A model generated the notes under the pieces. The model did no database searches and was not told the origin of the DNA. It saw only the letters and a list, made by a program, of their open reading frames with translations. Below, piece by piece: positions 1 through 9,264 of a stretch of DNA of 64,000 bases (position 1 is its first letter; each line of letters opens with the position of its first letter). The position numbers were made by a program, and so were the translations under genes. The stretch is taken from positions 558,001 through 622,000 of the forward strand of contig NZ_CP007030.1 of assembly GCF_000227665.2 (NCBI RefSeq), given 5' to 3'. Source of the DNA: Thiomicrospira aerophila AL3 (GTDB lineage Bacteria > Pseudomonadota > Gammaproteobacteria > Thiomicrospirales > Thiomicrospiraceae).

Positions 1-1
1 A

Positions 2-1501
2 CCGGATCGTTTTGGCCATGCGCAAAACTTGATGGCGGCTTGGGCGCAACGCTTACCCGCCGAGGATCGCGTGGGTTTAATGCTGTTTGGTACCGAGGCC
101 TATTGGGCCTTGCCGATAACCGAAGATAAGGCGTTGTTGCAAAGCCGGTTGGGCTTATTGCAAGCACAACGCCTGCCGTTTGCGGGCACTCAGTTGGCGG
201 TCGCGATGCAGCAGGCTTTAGGGGTCGCGCAAGCGCAAGGGGTGCAGCAGGTGGTGCTGGTAACCGATGGCGTGTTGGCAGAGCAACAGACTGGTTTACT
301 GGCGGTGGCTGAGGCCTATGCGCAGGCGAAGATTGGTTTGCTAGTGGTCGGGGTAGGGTCGACGGATGCGGTGGGCTTGCCAGATTCAGCTTCACCAACC
401 GGATGGCTGGTCCATGATGGCGTGAGGGTGACGGTGCCAATGGCGCGACAAAGCTTGCAACGCCTAGCGCAAGCGGCACAAGGGCGCTATGTTGATGACC
501 GTAATCAATCTGCCGCACTACAAAGCTGGTTTGACTATGAGGCGCGTTTGTTAGTCAATGCTGGGTTGGGCTTAGATGATGAGAAGAGTGCAGACGATGC
601 GAGCGCTATGCAACGCGCATTTTACGACCTAACGCCTTGGGTGGTGGGATTGTTATTGCTAGGATTATTGTGGCGCTATTCGACGCCCAGTCAGCAGTCG
701 GCTCAGCGGCAAGCTATATCCTCATCACCGCTTGCTTTGTGGCTAGTAGCAGGCCTGCTAGTTAGCCTATTAAGTATGAACAATGTACAAGCTCAGCAAG
801 CGGATTATGTGCGCTGGATGCAAGCGGGAGAAGAGTTGCACCGCGAACAGCAACATCAACAAGCTCAGGGTTATTTTCGTCAAGCGCTATTAACTGCACG
901 AAACCATGACGAGCGGGCGCGTAGTTTATATAACCTAGGTTTAAGTTATGCCGATCAGCAGGCCTGGTCTTTAGCCGTAGAAGCCTTTGAAGGCGCGTTA
1001 ATTCATCAAGCGGACTTTCCCGAAGCGGCGCATAATTTAGCTTTGGCACAACGTCAGCAAGCGCTTGAATTGGCGGCGCAAGCCCGTCAGGCTGAGCAGG
1101 GTGAGCAAGCTCGCGAACAGGGAGAAAATGGCGAGGGCGTCGGGCGTGACGGCAATGAGGATCCAACCCTAGCTGGCGCCACCGATGGCGAAAACTGGGG
1201 GCGCGATGACGATGAAGACTATTGGGGCGAGGAGTTGCCAGAGCGCGATGCTCAGCAAGCCGAGTTACCGCCCGAGCAACAATCGACGTTTGCGAGTCGT
1301 GGGGCCTGGCAAGGCCAAGCGGTCATTGAACAGCAACGTCTAGATTTAGCCCGCGAGCAGCGTCAGGCTGATTTAGCCCGTTACTTAGACACGATTGCTG
1401 ATGACCAAGTGGGCATTTTGTTTCATTTGTTTGAGCGTGAGGCCGGTTTTCAAGCGCGTCAGGCCCAGCCACGTGAGCTGCCAGGGGTTAAACCATGGTA
1501 A
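2..1501 (+). CDS. VWA-TPR protein of a Bat-type operon (BatB/BatC-like), 5' end outside window
   Basis: The reading frame is open from base 2, so the gene begins upstream of the window. The internal TTG at 29 is not a real start, because the residues before it continue a von Willebrand A domain. The protein has the second half of a VWA domain, two hydrophobic segments at about 630-680 and 735-780, then tetratricopeptide-like repeats around 820-1060 and a long Gln/Glu-rich acidic tail. VWA plus TPR in one chain corresponds to BatB and BatC of the Bacteroides aerotolerance (Bat) operon. The next gene is BatD-like and overlaps the end by 7 bp, which supports this. Bat proteins are inner-membrane and periplasmic and are linked to stress tolerance, but their biochemistry is unclear. 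CAGGCCTG occurs at 750 and 959. Confidence 0.8.
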   Translation, partial: PDRFGHAQNLMAAWAQRLPAEDRVGLMLFGTEAYWALPITEDKALLQSRLGLLQAQRLPFAGTQLAVAMQQALGVAQAQGVQQVVLVTDGVLAEQQTGLLAVAEAYAQAKIGLLVVGVGSTDAVGLPDSASPTGWLVHDGVRVTVPMARQSLQRLAQAAQGRYVDDRNQSAALQSWFDYEARLLVNAGLGLDDEKSADDASAMQRAFYDLTPWVVGLLLLGLLWRYSTPSQQSAQRQAISSSPLALWLVAGLLVSLLSMNNVQAQQADYVRWMQAGEELHREQQHQQAQGYFRQALLTARNHDERARSLYNLGLSYADQQAWSLAVEAFEGALIHQADFPEAAHNLALAQRQQALELAAQARQAEQGEQAREQGENGEGVGRDGNEDPTLAGATDGENWGRDDDEDYWGEELPERDAQQAELPPEQQSTFASRGAWQGQAVIEQQRLDLAREQRQADLARYLDTIADDQVGILFHLFEREAGFQARQAQPRELPGVKPW

Positions 1502-2883
1502 GCAAAACGATGGTAAAACTTTACCTAAGGCGTAACCTTATGATAGCGATCATATGCTGGTGGTTTGCCATTGTCTTGCAGGGGCTGTCTGCGCACGCCA
1601 TTGCAGACGCTTCAGCCACGGGTCTTACGCCAAGTTTAATCCTCGGTGAAAGTATTCAACTGACCTTACGCAGTGACAATACGCACGCCGAATTTGGCCG
1701 CATGGATTTAACCCCGCTGCAGGCCTATTTTCATATCCAAGTGCGCTATCCTGCTGTTGATCGGGTGCGACTGACTTTGACGCCTTACCAACCTGGCTTA
1801 ATTACCACGCCGGCTTTGCGAAGTGGTACTTTGCGTTTACCCGCGCAACGCTTAGAGGTGTTACCTAATCCTTTAATCAAATTACATTGGTCGGACGCGC
1901 CAGCAAAAGGCTGGCTAGGTGACTGGTGGAGCCAGCACTTGGATATTGAATTAGTCGATGAAGGTTTGAGCTTAAATGTACAGATGCCGGAGCAAGCGGG
2001 TTTGGAGAGTGCGCCCCTAGAGCGCCTATCTAATCGGCAGGCGCGCTTAATTTGGGCGCAACGTTTAGATGAAGAAGGTGAGTTTGTGCGCAGTGCACCG
2101 AGTATTCGTATTGCGACGCGACAAGGCGGGGGAGTATGGCAGTTTTTTGCGCCGCCACAAAGTGTGAATGTGCGTGTGCGCCCAAGTTATGTTCCGCCCA
2201 GCTTGCCTTCTGGCCCCCTTGAGTGGCATTGGCAACGCCCCAGTATTATGGTCAGTGGTCGGGTGTATGAAATTCACACCCACTGGAGCGTGGTAGATGT
2301 GGATTATTTACCGCCTTTAGGTAACCTGTTGCAACAGCAATTAACCTCTGAGCATCAAACAGAATGGTTATTTCAGCGACGTGAATCGCGTGTGCTGTGG
2401 CAAGAGGCGGGGCGCGGCTTATCGCAAACCTGGGTACAACCTTTCCGATTGGATGGGGTGCGTTGGGGCTATTATGCTCCGGTGAGTTGGCTGTATTTTG
2501 ATCGCCACACCCAGCAGTTAACTGAAAAAACCTTGCCAGCGCAGTTTTTTATCGCCTTGCCAATCTGGTTATGGTTGTTACTGGCCTTGTTGGTCTTAAT
2601 AGCAGGCCTGCTCATCCTTGCTGTGTTAGTTTGGCTGATTGTGCGAGGCTATAGTCATGGGCGTTTGTGGTCTATTATGCGTCAACCGATTCATTCACCG
2701 CAACAGGCACAAGACTGCTGGCAGGCCTTATTGCAGTGGTCGCAAGCTCAAAAATTTGGCAGACCGGCGACTCAGCAGGCCTGGTTAACGGCCTATCAAC
2801 AACGTTTTGGTAAACCTTGTCGTTACCAACAAGCGATTGTAGCTTTGCGCCCTTGGTTATATGCGCCACCGGCTGACGAATAA
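1495..2883 (+). CDS. BatD-like membrane-anchored protein
   Basis: This 462-residue protein starts with a basic stretch and a hydrophobic signal or anchor (residues about 14-33). A long beta-rich periplasmic region follows, then one strong transmembrane helix near residues 352-383 and a short cytoplasmic tail of about 75 residues. This architecture, and its position directly after the VWA-TPR gene, fit the BatD (oxygen tolerance) family. The start overlaps the preceding stop by 7 bp, so translation is probably coupled. A second ATG follows 12 codons later, so the exact start is uncertain. CAGGCCTG occurs at 2603 (in the transmembrane helix, as Ala-Gly-Leu) and at 2776 (as Gln-Ala-Trp). Confidence 0.7.
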   Translation: MVSKTMVKLYLRRNLMIAIICWWFAIVLQGLSAHAIADASATGLTPSLILGESIQLTLRSDNTHAEFGRMDLTPLQAYFHIQVRYPAVDRVRLTLTPYQPGLITTPALRSGTLRLPAQRLEVLPNPLIKLHWSDAPAKGWLGDWWSQHLDIELVDEGLSLNVQMPEQAGLESAPLERLSNRQARLIWAQRLDEEGEFVRSAPSIRIATRQGGGVWQFFAPPQSVNVRVRPSYVPPSLPSGPLEWHWQRPSIMVSGRVYEIHTHWSVVDVDYLPPLGNLLQQQLTSEHQTEWLFQRRESRVLWQEAGRGLSQTWVQPFRLDGVRWGYYAPVSWLYFDRHTQQLTEKTLPAQFFIALPIWLWLLLALLVLIAGLLILAVLVWLIVRGYSHGRLWSIMRQPIHSPQQAQDCWQALLQWSQAQKFGRPATQQAWLTAYQQRFGKPCRYQQAIVALRPWLYAPPADE

Positions 2884-2933
2884 GCCCAAATCAGCTAGAA
2901 TACAAAATCCATTTAATGTGTGAGTCGTGGCTA

Positions 2934-4724
2934 ATGAATCTGATGATGGCATTGTGGCTATGGCCGCTATTATTAACGCTCACCTTGTTAATTCCAGCCG
3001 CTAAAAAATACACGGGCACGCTCATCACCCTGGCTTTAATCCCAGCTATGTTGCTATGGCTGGCGCAATTAAGTTGGCTGGCACCAAGGATAATGCCTGT
3101 CGATGCTTTATACCTGCCAAGTTTTTTACTTGGCTTTCACTTGGTGTGGCACGAACTGTCATTTATTTGGCTCAGTTTTAATATCCTTGTGTGGGCCTTA
3201 GCGGCCTGGCATAGTCACTGGGTCAAAGTTGACAACATCCGTTATCCCTTGTTTATGACACTCAGTTTAAGCGGCAGCTTAGGCTTAGTGGTAGCGGGTG
3301 ATGCACTAAGCTTCTATTTGTTTTTTAGTTTAATGAGCCTGGCAGCCTGGGGTTTAGTAGTTCATGAGCGCACGCCAGTAGCGGAGCGCGCGGCTAGCTG
3401 GTATATCATGCTGGCTATTTTGGGTGAAACTCTGCTATTAAGTGGCCTGTTGCTACGCGCAGCAGAATTGGGTAGCACTGATTTAATGCTGTGGTTGAAT
3501 ACGCCATCAGGTGCATGGGGTATGATGCTGATTGCCCTTGGTATGGGGTTCAAGTTGGGTGCGCCATTGTTACATGTTTGGTTGCCCTTGGCTCATAGCG
3601 CCGCCCCCACGCCAGCCAGTGCTATTTTATCGGGGGTGATGATTAAAGCGGGTATTCTTGGATTATGGCTATTATTACCTAGCTTGGCGATGCCTTTAAC
3701 TGACAACCTATTTATGGCTGTTGCTTGGTTAGGCGGACTTGCTATGCTTTACGGCGTGGTGATGGGCTTAACCCAAACTTATCCTAAAACCATCTTAGCC
3801 TATTCGAGTATTAGTCAAATGGGCTGGCTAGTTTGGGGGCTAAGTTGGGTATGGCAAACGCCTGATCCGCGTGTTTGGGTGTTCTGGGTAGCCTTGTTTG
3901 CTTGGCATCACGCATTGGTTAAAAGTGCTTTGTTTATTGGGTTTGGTTGGCACAAGTTTGCCACTAGCATGACGCAAGCCTATATCGTACTTGCAGGTCT
4001 TGTGGTGCTAGCTTTAGTTTTAGCGGGCGCCCCCTTAACCGCTGGCGCTTGGTTGAAATACGGCATGAAGTTATCTAGTGAAATGGAAGCCGTGGTCGCA
4101 ACCTTACCACTTTGGTGGTTAAGTATTGCTTCAGGTGCGACCTTGCTATTGATGATTCATTTTATTCGGTGTTTAGTTAGCCAAAATGGGTTTAAAGCTA
4201 AGCCTGTATCAGGGGAGCTAAAATCAAATGTCTGGCATGATGACAGTGCCTTCAGTGCCTGGCTAGCTTTATTGCTCTTAATTATGCTTTGGCCCTTATT
4301 ACTCTTGACTGGTTGGTTTACCCAAGCTGTTAATTTAGGTAATCCAGCCTGGCAGGCATTTGTACCGGTGAGTTTGGTTGATGGGTCGATGATCCAACAG
4401 GCCTGGTTGCCGTTGTTTATGGCGCTGTTGCTTGCGTTGGCCTGGCGCTTTTTAATTAATCGTCAATTTGAGTTACCTGCAGGGGATGTACTGGTCTTTT
4501 ATGCCTGGTCAGCTAAAAAGCTGGCGCATTATTTAGTGTCAGCGAGAGGCCATATACTCAATGTTAAGTATTTGTTATTGACTAAAAAATCAGCTTATTT
4601 AAAAGCTGCGCGTTTACCGGCGATAATGCAAACGCACAAAACGATGAGTTGGTTTGGTTATTTACTTGCTTGGCTAGGCCTACTCGTTATGGTGTTGTTG
4701 ATTTTGACCTTGGCAGCAAGCTGA
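2934..4724 (+). CDS. Proton-translocating antiporter-like membrane subunit (NuoL/MrpD family), copy A
   Basis: A 596-residue, very hydrophobic protein with about 14 helices. It carries the hallmarks of the proton-conducting transporter family (complex I NuoL/M/N, Mrp antiporters, HyfB, DabB): Glu165 in a membrane helix, Lys207 in KLGAPLLHVWLP, His221, Lys238 in GVMIKAG, and a C-terminal AGAPLTAGAWLKYG segment. I chose ATG 2934, not the in-frame ATG at 2916, because the tandem copy at 4782 begins with the same MNLMMALWLW. No NADH dehydrogenase, Mrp or DabA (DUF2309) partner lies next to it, so the complex it joins is unknown. CAGGCCTG lies at 4398. Family is certain; function is open. Confidence 0.8.
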   Translation: MNLMMALWLWPLLLTLTLLIPAAKKYTGTLITLALIPAMLLWLAQLSWLAPRIMPVDALYLPSFLLGFHLVWHELSFIWLSFNILVWALAAWHSHWVKVDNIRYPLFMTLSLSGSLGLVVAGDALSFYLFFSLMSLAAWGLVVHERTPVAERAASWYIMLAILGETLLLSGLLLRAAELGSTDLMLWLNTPSGAWGMMLIALGMGFKLGAPLLHVWLPLAHSAAPTPASAILSGVMIKAGILGLWLLLPSLAMPLTDNLFMAVAWLGGLAMLYGVVMGLTQTYPKTILAYSSISQMGWLVWGLSWVWQTPDPRVWVFWVALFAWHHALVKSALFIGFGWHKFATSMTQAYIVLAGLVVLALVLAGAPLTAGAWLKYGMKLSSEMEAVVATLPLWWLSIASGATLLLMIHFIRCLVSQNGFKAKPVSGELKSNVWHDDSAFSAWLALLLLIMLWPLLLLTGWFTQAVNLGNPAWQAFVPVSLVDGSMIQQAWLPLFMALLLALAWRFLINRQFELPAGDVLVFYAWSAKKLAHYLVSARGHILNVKYLLLTKKSAYLKAARLPAIMQTHKTMSWFGYLLAWLGLLVMVLLILTLAAS

Positions 4725-4781
4725 CGAGCAAGTTCAAATCAGCTACAATAAATTTACTTTTCATAGCAGACGTGGTGACAG

Positions 4782-6587
4782 ATGAACCTGATGATGGCAT
4801 TGTGGTTGTGGCCGCTGTTATTGACAATCAGCTTGTTAATCCCGGCTACCAAAAAATATACCGGCACCCTTATCACCCTTGGCCTTATCCCAGCGGTATT
4901 GTTATGGTTTGCGCAACTGGGGTTGCTGGCCCCTGTCATCTCACCGCTTGATGCGCTTTATCTTCCTAGCTTTTTGCTTGGCTTTCACTTGGTATGGCAT
5001 GAGCTGTCATTTATTTGGCTGAGTTTTAGCATTATTATCTGGGCCTTAGTGGCCTGGCATAGTCATTGGGTCACCACCGATGATATTAGCTATCCGTTGT
5101 TTATGAAACTGAGTTTAGCGGGTAGCTTAGGGCTGGTCGTGGCCGGTGATGCCCTAAGTTTTTATCTGTTTTTTAGCTTAATGAGCCTAGCAGCGTGGGG
5201 GTTGGTGGTCCATGAACGCACTGTCCACGCAGAGCGGGCAGCAAACTGGTATATCATGCTGGCTATTTTGGGCGAAATTCTGTTATTCAGTGGCCTGTTG
5301 CTACGCGCGGCAGAATTGGGTACCACCGATTTAATGGTATGGATAGATACACCGTCCGGTGCCTGGGGCATGGTACTGATTGCCATGGGTATGGCGGTGA
5401 AATTAGGTGTGCCTTTGCTACATGTTTGGTTACCCTTAGCCTATACCGCCGCCCCCATTCCAGCCAGTGCCATTTTATCGGGCGTGATGATTAAGGCCGG
5501 CATTCTTGGATTGTGGATTTTATTACCCAGTTTGGCCATGCCGCTCAGTGAAACCGTGTTTATGGCACTCGCTTGGTTAGGTGGAATTGCTATGCTCTAT
5601 GGGGTGGTGATGGGCTTAACTCAAACTGACCCTAAAACCGTGTTGTCTTATTCAAGCATTAGCCAAATGGGTTGGTTGATTTGGGGGCTAAGTTGGGTAT
5701 GGCAAACGCCCGACCCGCGCATTTGGGTACTGTGGGTGGCTTTGTTTGTTTGGCATCATGCACTGGTGAAAAGCGCTTTATTTATTGGTTTAGGTTGGTA
5801 TAAATTTGCCACGACCATGGCACTACGTTATGTCGCCTCAGCAGGCCTGGTGCTGTTAGCTTTGGTGTTAGCGGGTGCACCCTTAACCGCTGGTGCTTGG
5901 TTGAAATACGGCATGAAATTATCCAGTGAAATGGATGCGGTGGTCGCAACCTTGCCACTCTGGTGGTTAAGTATTGCCTCTGGGGCCACTTTGTTGTTAA
6001 TGACTCATTTTATTAGGCGTTTGCTTAAACAGCCTTGGCCCTTAGTTATCCCCAAAGCGGCGCCTTCATGGTCGCGTATTTGGAACGATGCCGGTGCGTT
6101 TAGTGCTTGGGCGCTGGTATTGGGATTAATTTTATTTTGGCCGCTGTTGCTGTTGGCCGGCTGGTTTACCCAAGCGGTGAGTGGCGGTGCGAACGCTTGG
6201 CAAATCTTGGCACCGGTCAGCTTAGCCTATGGGCAGATGTTGCAGCAGGCCTTGCCCCCCTTAGTATTAGCTTTGATGATCGCATTGGCCTGGCGAATTC
6301 GAATCAATCGGCAATTTGAGTTGCCCGCAGGTGATGTATTAGTCGTCTATGAATGGTTGGGTGAGCAATGGCGAACCGGTCACGTAGGATTAGGTCAATT
6401 ATGGCGTGCGACCAGTCAGCGTTTGAGCCGGCTGACACCTCCGCAAGCCGCACTAAATTGGTTTAAGCATCCTAATGTGCATGGGCTGATTCATGCCAGT
6501 AAAACCATTCATTGGTTAGGTTATTTGTTAACCTGGATTGGGTTGTTAGTGATTGTGTTGTTGATTATGGTTTGGCCGATAGGTTAG
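4782..6587 (+). CDS. Proton-translocating antiporter-like membrane subunit (NuoL/MrpD family), copy B
   Basis: A 601-residue paralogue of the preceding gene in direct tandem. The first 410 residues or so are almost superimposable by eye; the C-terminal 180 have diverged. Glu165, Lys207 and Lys238 are kept, but His221 of copy A is Tyr here (PLAYTAAP instead of PLAHSAAP). This His sits in a helix that helps form the proton path in the family, so the two copies may differ in transport or one may be degenerating. The 57-bp gap to copy A ends with a block resembling the upstream region of copy A, showing that the duplication included the leader. Convergent with chaN, with only 5 bp between the stops. 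CAGGCCTG occurs at 5842. Confidence 0.8.
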   Translation: MNLMMALWLWPLLLTISLLIPATKKYTGTLITLGLIPAVLLWFAQLGLLAPVISPLDALYLPSFLLGFHLVWHELSFIWLSFSIIIWALVAWHSHWVTTDDISYPLFMKLSLAGSLGLVVAGDALSFYLFFSLMSLAAWGLVVHERTVHAERAANWYIMLAILGEILLFSGLLLRAAELGTTDLMVWIDTPSGAWGMVLIAMGMAVKLGVPLLHVWLPLAYTAAPIPASAILSGVMIKAGILGLWILLPSLAMPLSETVFMALAWLGGIAMLYGVVMGLTQTDPKTVLSYSSISQMGWLIWGLSWVWQTPDPRIWVLWVALFVWHHALVKSALFIGLGWYKFATTMALRYVASAGLVLLALVLAGAPLTAGAWLKYGMKLSSEMDAVVATLPLWWLSIASGATLLLMTHFIRRLLKQPWPLVIPKAAPSWSRIWNDAGAFSAWALVLGLILFWPLLLLAGWFTQAVSGGANAWQILAPVSLAYGQMLQQALPPLVLALMIALAWRIRINRQFELPAGDVLVVYEWLGEQWRTGHVGLGQLWRATSQRLSRLTPPQAALNWFKHPNVHGLIHASKTIHWLGYLLTWIGLLVIVLLIMVWPIG

Positions 6588-6592
6588 ATGGG

Positions 6593-7792
6593 TTAATCGA
6601 GCGTGAGCTCTAATTCGATCACATCGACCTCGTCCGCACGGTCAGCTTGGTTGCTGGTATTATTACGATGCAGCGTCACCATAACTCGTTGATCTGGCAG
6701 GGTTTCATAAAGCGCTAACATTAAATCACTGAAGTGACGAATCGGTTGATGATTAAACGCAACAATACAGTCACCCACTTGTAAACCGGCCCAATCGGCG
6801 GCACTGTTGGCAATAATTTCACGCAAGCAAGCCTGGCCCTGTGGGGTAATATGGCTGCCAATGCGACCATGTGCCGGTAAAACTAGCTCGTCAGTGAGCA
6901 AAAAACCATCAAATCGGTCCGATTGCCATTCTTCAAATGAACCATTGGCAAGACTTAAGGTTTGTCTGGCTAAATTGGGCAGTTGGCGCAGCATATCGCC
7001 GATAATCGCCTGTTGATAATCTAAATGAAATTGTCCGGCTATAACTAACATGCGCGCGTTTGGGTTGGCTCTAAGCCAAGCGGCGGCATTCGTGGCCATG
7101 GTTTCGTCCCAAGTCCGTTGTGCATGGATAAAGTTATCGGTGTTGGCGTGTTCAGCCAAATTTTGACCAAAAAAAGCCTTAAGCCTCTGTTCATGTTCAG
7201 GATGGGGTGGATGAATCTTGGGCAATTGTATACGTTGTTCATGGCTTAAACTTTCCAGCCCCTCACGCGCAATCTGTCGGGTGAGTTCAGCGGGTGCATT
7301 CAACGCTAAGATACGAATTTGATGATCGCGCGCATAATGCATTAGTGGTTGCAGCAAGCGCCAATCATAACGCCAACGAGTAAAGTATTCGGTGCGTTGT
7401 AATAATTCGCCTTCATCTAAATGTCCAGCAATATAGCCATCTACCCAGGCTTGAAAGGGCGCTTGAAACCATTCCACACCCACCGCGAGCTCTGATGTTT
7501 GTTGATGCATCAGGTGTAATAATTCAGCTTGGATTAAATGGTCACTGAGTCGGTTGTGAATTTCGCCATGAAAAATAACCTTATAATCAGTCAAGTGAGT
7601 GATTAAACCTTGCCAGTCATCTGCCTGGCTAAAATCCACAACTTCTGGGTTAAAGGGCAGGGTGACTAGGTTTTGTTGTGCCGCTTGTTCAAGTGGACTG
7701 CTTAGTGGTGTGTCAGCCATACTGCCCCCAGAGATAGTCAATAGCAGGCCTGCTAGTATTGAGGTGACAAGTGGTTTAAGTCTGGTGGTCAT
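6593..7792 (-). CDS. ChaN-family protein with C-terminal PDZ domain
   Basis: A 399-residue exported protein with a signal peptide in the first 26 residues. The body matches the ChaN (DUF399) family: the HGEIHNRLSDH segment near residue 75 and GVEWFQAPFQ near residue 103 are its characteristic patches. ChaN proteins bind haem and have been linked to iron acquisition. The last 80 residues or so, starting near GSHITPQG, form a PDZ-like domain that would bind peptide termini. No lipobox cysteine is visible, unlike lipoprotein ChaN members. It is the last gene of a minus-strand operon with nfeD and qmcA; its ATG overlaps the nfeD stop by 4 bp. CAGGCCTG at 7745 falls in the signal peptide. Confidence 0.8.
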   Translation of the reverse strand: MTTRLKPLVTSILAGLLLTISGGSMADTPLSSPLEQAAQQNLVTLPFNPEVVDFSQADDWQGLITHLTDYKVIFHGEIHNRLSDHLIQAELLHLMHQQTSELAVGVEWFQAPFQAWVDGYIAGHLDEGELLQRTEYFTRWRYDWRLLQPLMHYARDHQIRILALNAPAELTRQIAREGLESLSHEQRIQLPKIHPPHPEHEQRLKAFFGQNLAEHANTDNFIHAQRTWDETMATNAAAWLRANPNARMLVIAGQFHLDYQQAIIGDMLRQLPNLARQTLSLANGSFEEWQSDRFDGFLLTDELVLPAHGRIGSHITPQGQACLREIIANSAADWAGLQVGDCIVAFNHQPIRHFSDLMLALYETLPDQRVMVTLHRNNTSNQADRADEVDVIELELTLD

Positions 7793-8229
7793 TCAGGCTC
7801 AATCCAGGCCTGGTTGAGTTCAATTTTAGTGACGCGAACCCTTTGACCTTCTTGCCATTCGGCCGGTGGATTGGCAACTTGCCAATGGGTGCCGTGGTAG
7901 AACACCATCCAGGTATCATTGTGTAAGGAGAGTTTGCCTATGCCACCGGTTTGGTAGGTGACCGAAATTTCTTCTTTGGCGTTGCGCTTGGCAATCACTT
8001 TATTACGCAGGGCGAACAGCAGCACCGAGCCGATGGCAAAGGCAAAAATGAGTTGAATTTCGCCATACTCAAAATCGACCACAAAACTGAGCAAGCCAAC
8101 CGCAATTAAGCCAATGCCAAACCACATCAACATAAATAAACCGAGCAGCATTTCGATGCCGATGAGCGCAAAGCCCAATGCAATTAGCGCCCAGCTTGGA
8201 ATCAGGTCGAGCAGGCCTGGTGTAATCAT
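7789..8229 (-). CDS. NfeD-family membrane protein (YbbJ-like)
   Basis: A 146-residue protein with two or three N-terminal transmembrane helices (about residues 10-75) and a C-terminal soluble beta-barrel (OB-fold) domain of about 60 residues, typical of short NfeD proteins such as YbbJ. NfeD proteins pair with SPFH proteins in membrane microdomain and membrane quality-control systems. The partner gene lies directly upstream and overlaps by 4 bp, as in ybbK-ybbJ of Escherichia coli. The downstream gene overlaps by 4 bp as well. CAGGCCTG copies lie near each end of the gene, at 7805 and 8212. Confidence 0.85.
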   Translation of the reverse strand: MITPGLLDLIPSWALIALGFALIGIEMLLGLFMLMWFGIGLIAVGLLSFVVDFEYGEIQLIFAFAIGSVLLFALRNKVIAKRNAKEEISVTYQTGGIGKLSLHNDTWMVFYHGTHWQVANPPAEWQEGQRVRVTKIELNQAWIEPE

Positions 8230-9161
8230 TTAGTCGCTCCCGATGACGTGCCGCTGGCAATACCGGCTTGGGTGAGCACGCCTTGCAGTACCGATAGAGC
8301 ACCGACCAGTTCAGTGGCTTCATAAGGAATCACTACCTTGTTGGCCGAATCACTGGCGGCAATGCCTTCCCAGGCTTTAATACGGTCTTTAGCCAGTAAG
8401 AATTCTGCGGCATTGGGGTTAGATTGCATCGCTTGCGCTAGCATCACAATCGCTTCTTGCTGACCTTGCGCCAATTGAATTTGTTCATAACGTTTCGCAT
8501 CGGCTGTACGTTCAATAGCCTCAGCTTCTTTAAAAGCTTTTTGACGGTCACCTTCGGCTTTGGCGATGGTGGCATTTTTTAACCCCTCCGCCTCAGTCTC
8601 AGTGGCTCGGCGTTCACGTTCAGCCCGTAACTGCAGTTCCATTGCGTGTTGTACGGCTTCGGGTACGGAGATGTCAGAAATTTCTACGCGCGTGACTTTT
8701 GCGCCCCAGCCGCCAGACGCATTATCTAACGCAATCATCAGGGTGGCATTCAATGTGTCGCGCGATGACAAGGTGTCGTCTAAATCCATCTTACCTATTT
8801 CAGAACGCAAGGTTGTTTGCGCCAACTGGGCAATCGCGTGCTTGAGGTCCAGAATCTCATAGGTGGCATGTTCAGCATTATTGACGCGCAAGAAAACTAA
8901 ACCATCTATGACGATACTGACGTTATCGCGAGTAATCACTTTTTGCACCGGAATATCAATCACTTGCTCTTGGGTGCCAAATTTTGAACGCACGCGATCA
9001 ACAACCGGAATGATAAAGTTTAACCCACCGTGCAGAGTGCGATGGTAGCGGCCCAAACGTTCAACAACTTGTAATTCAGCTTGCGGCACAATTTTAATGC
9101 CGGAGGCCAAATAAATGACAACCACAGCGAGCAAAATGAGTGTAAAAATTGTGAAATCCAT
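8226..9161 (-). CDS. qmcA: SPFH/stomatin-like membrane protein QmcA
   Basis: A 311-residue protein with an N-terminal membrane anchor (residues about 4-22), an SPFH/Band-7 domain (about 25-200) containing VVERLGRYHRTL and the region rich in RAERERRATETEAEG, and an Ala/Glu-rich coiled coil to about 265. The match to QmcA (YbbK) is strong along the whole length. QmcA forms large oligomers in the inner membrane and works with NfeD partners and FtsH-type proteolysis. It heads the qmcA-nfeD-chaN operon. A promoter should lie in the 100-bp gap shared with the divergent gene at 9265, but I could not define it. Confidence 0.9.
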   Translation of the reverse strand: MDFTIFTLILLAVVVIYLASGIKIVPQAELQVVERLGRYHRTLHGGLNFIIPVVDRVRSKFGTQEQVIDIPVQKVITRDNVSIVIDGLVFLRVNNAEHATYEILDLKHAIAQLAQTTLRSEIGKMDLDDTLSSRDTLNATLMIALDNASGGWGAKVTRVEISDISVPEAVQHAMELQLRAERERRATETEAEGLKNATIAKAEGDRQKAFKEAEAIERTADAKRYEQIQLAQGQQEAIVMLAQAMQSNPNAAEFLLAKDRIKAWEGIAASDSANKVVIPYEATELVGALSVLQGVLTQAGIASGTSSGATK

Positions 9162-9220
9162 AGTTCATCCTTAGTTTTGGCAGTAAGCATTCGCGACAGA
9201 TGGTGTTAGAATCAAACTGC

Positions 9221-9248
9221 TTTGCAATAACATTAAATTAAATATAAA
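9221..9248 (+). promoter_or_regulatory. Possible sigma-70 promoter for the GlcG/HbpS-like gene
   Basis: TTTGCA (9221-9226), 16-bp spacer, TATAAA (9243-9248). It lies just upstream of a strong ribosome binding site (TTGGAGG) and the ATG at 9265, so the leader would be very short. Confidence 0.4.
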
Positions 9249-9264
9249 TCATCTTGGAGGATGT

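Larger units (their letters stand above)
2888..6587 (+). repeat. Tandem gene duplication of about 1.85 kb
   Basis: Two head-to-tail units, about 2888-4735 and 4736-6587, each begin with AAATCAGCTA (2888-2897 and 4736-4745). After a short spacer each then encodes the same antiporter-like protein. The repeat includes the untranslated leader, which points to unequal crossing-over or replication slippage rather than independent acquisition. Divergence is concentrated in the last third. Confidence 0.75.

Noticed and set aside
762-1166. Long open frame on the minus strand inside the VWA-TPR gene
   Set aside because: It lies wholly opposite a gene with clear domains, has no ribosome binding site and no recognisable protein features. 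Similar shadow frames occur under most long genes here.
4649-4951. Plus-strand frame bridging the two antiporter-like genes
   Set aside because: It overlaps the end of copy A and the start of copy B in another frame, and its sequence is an out-of-frame reading of both.
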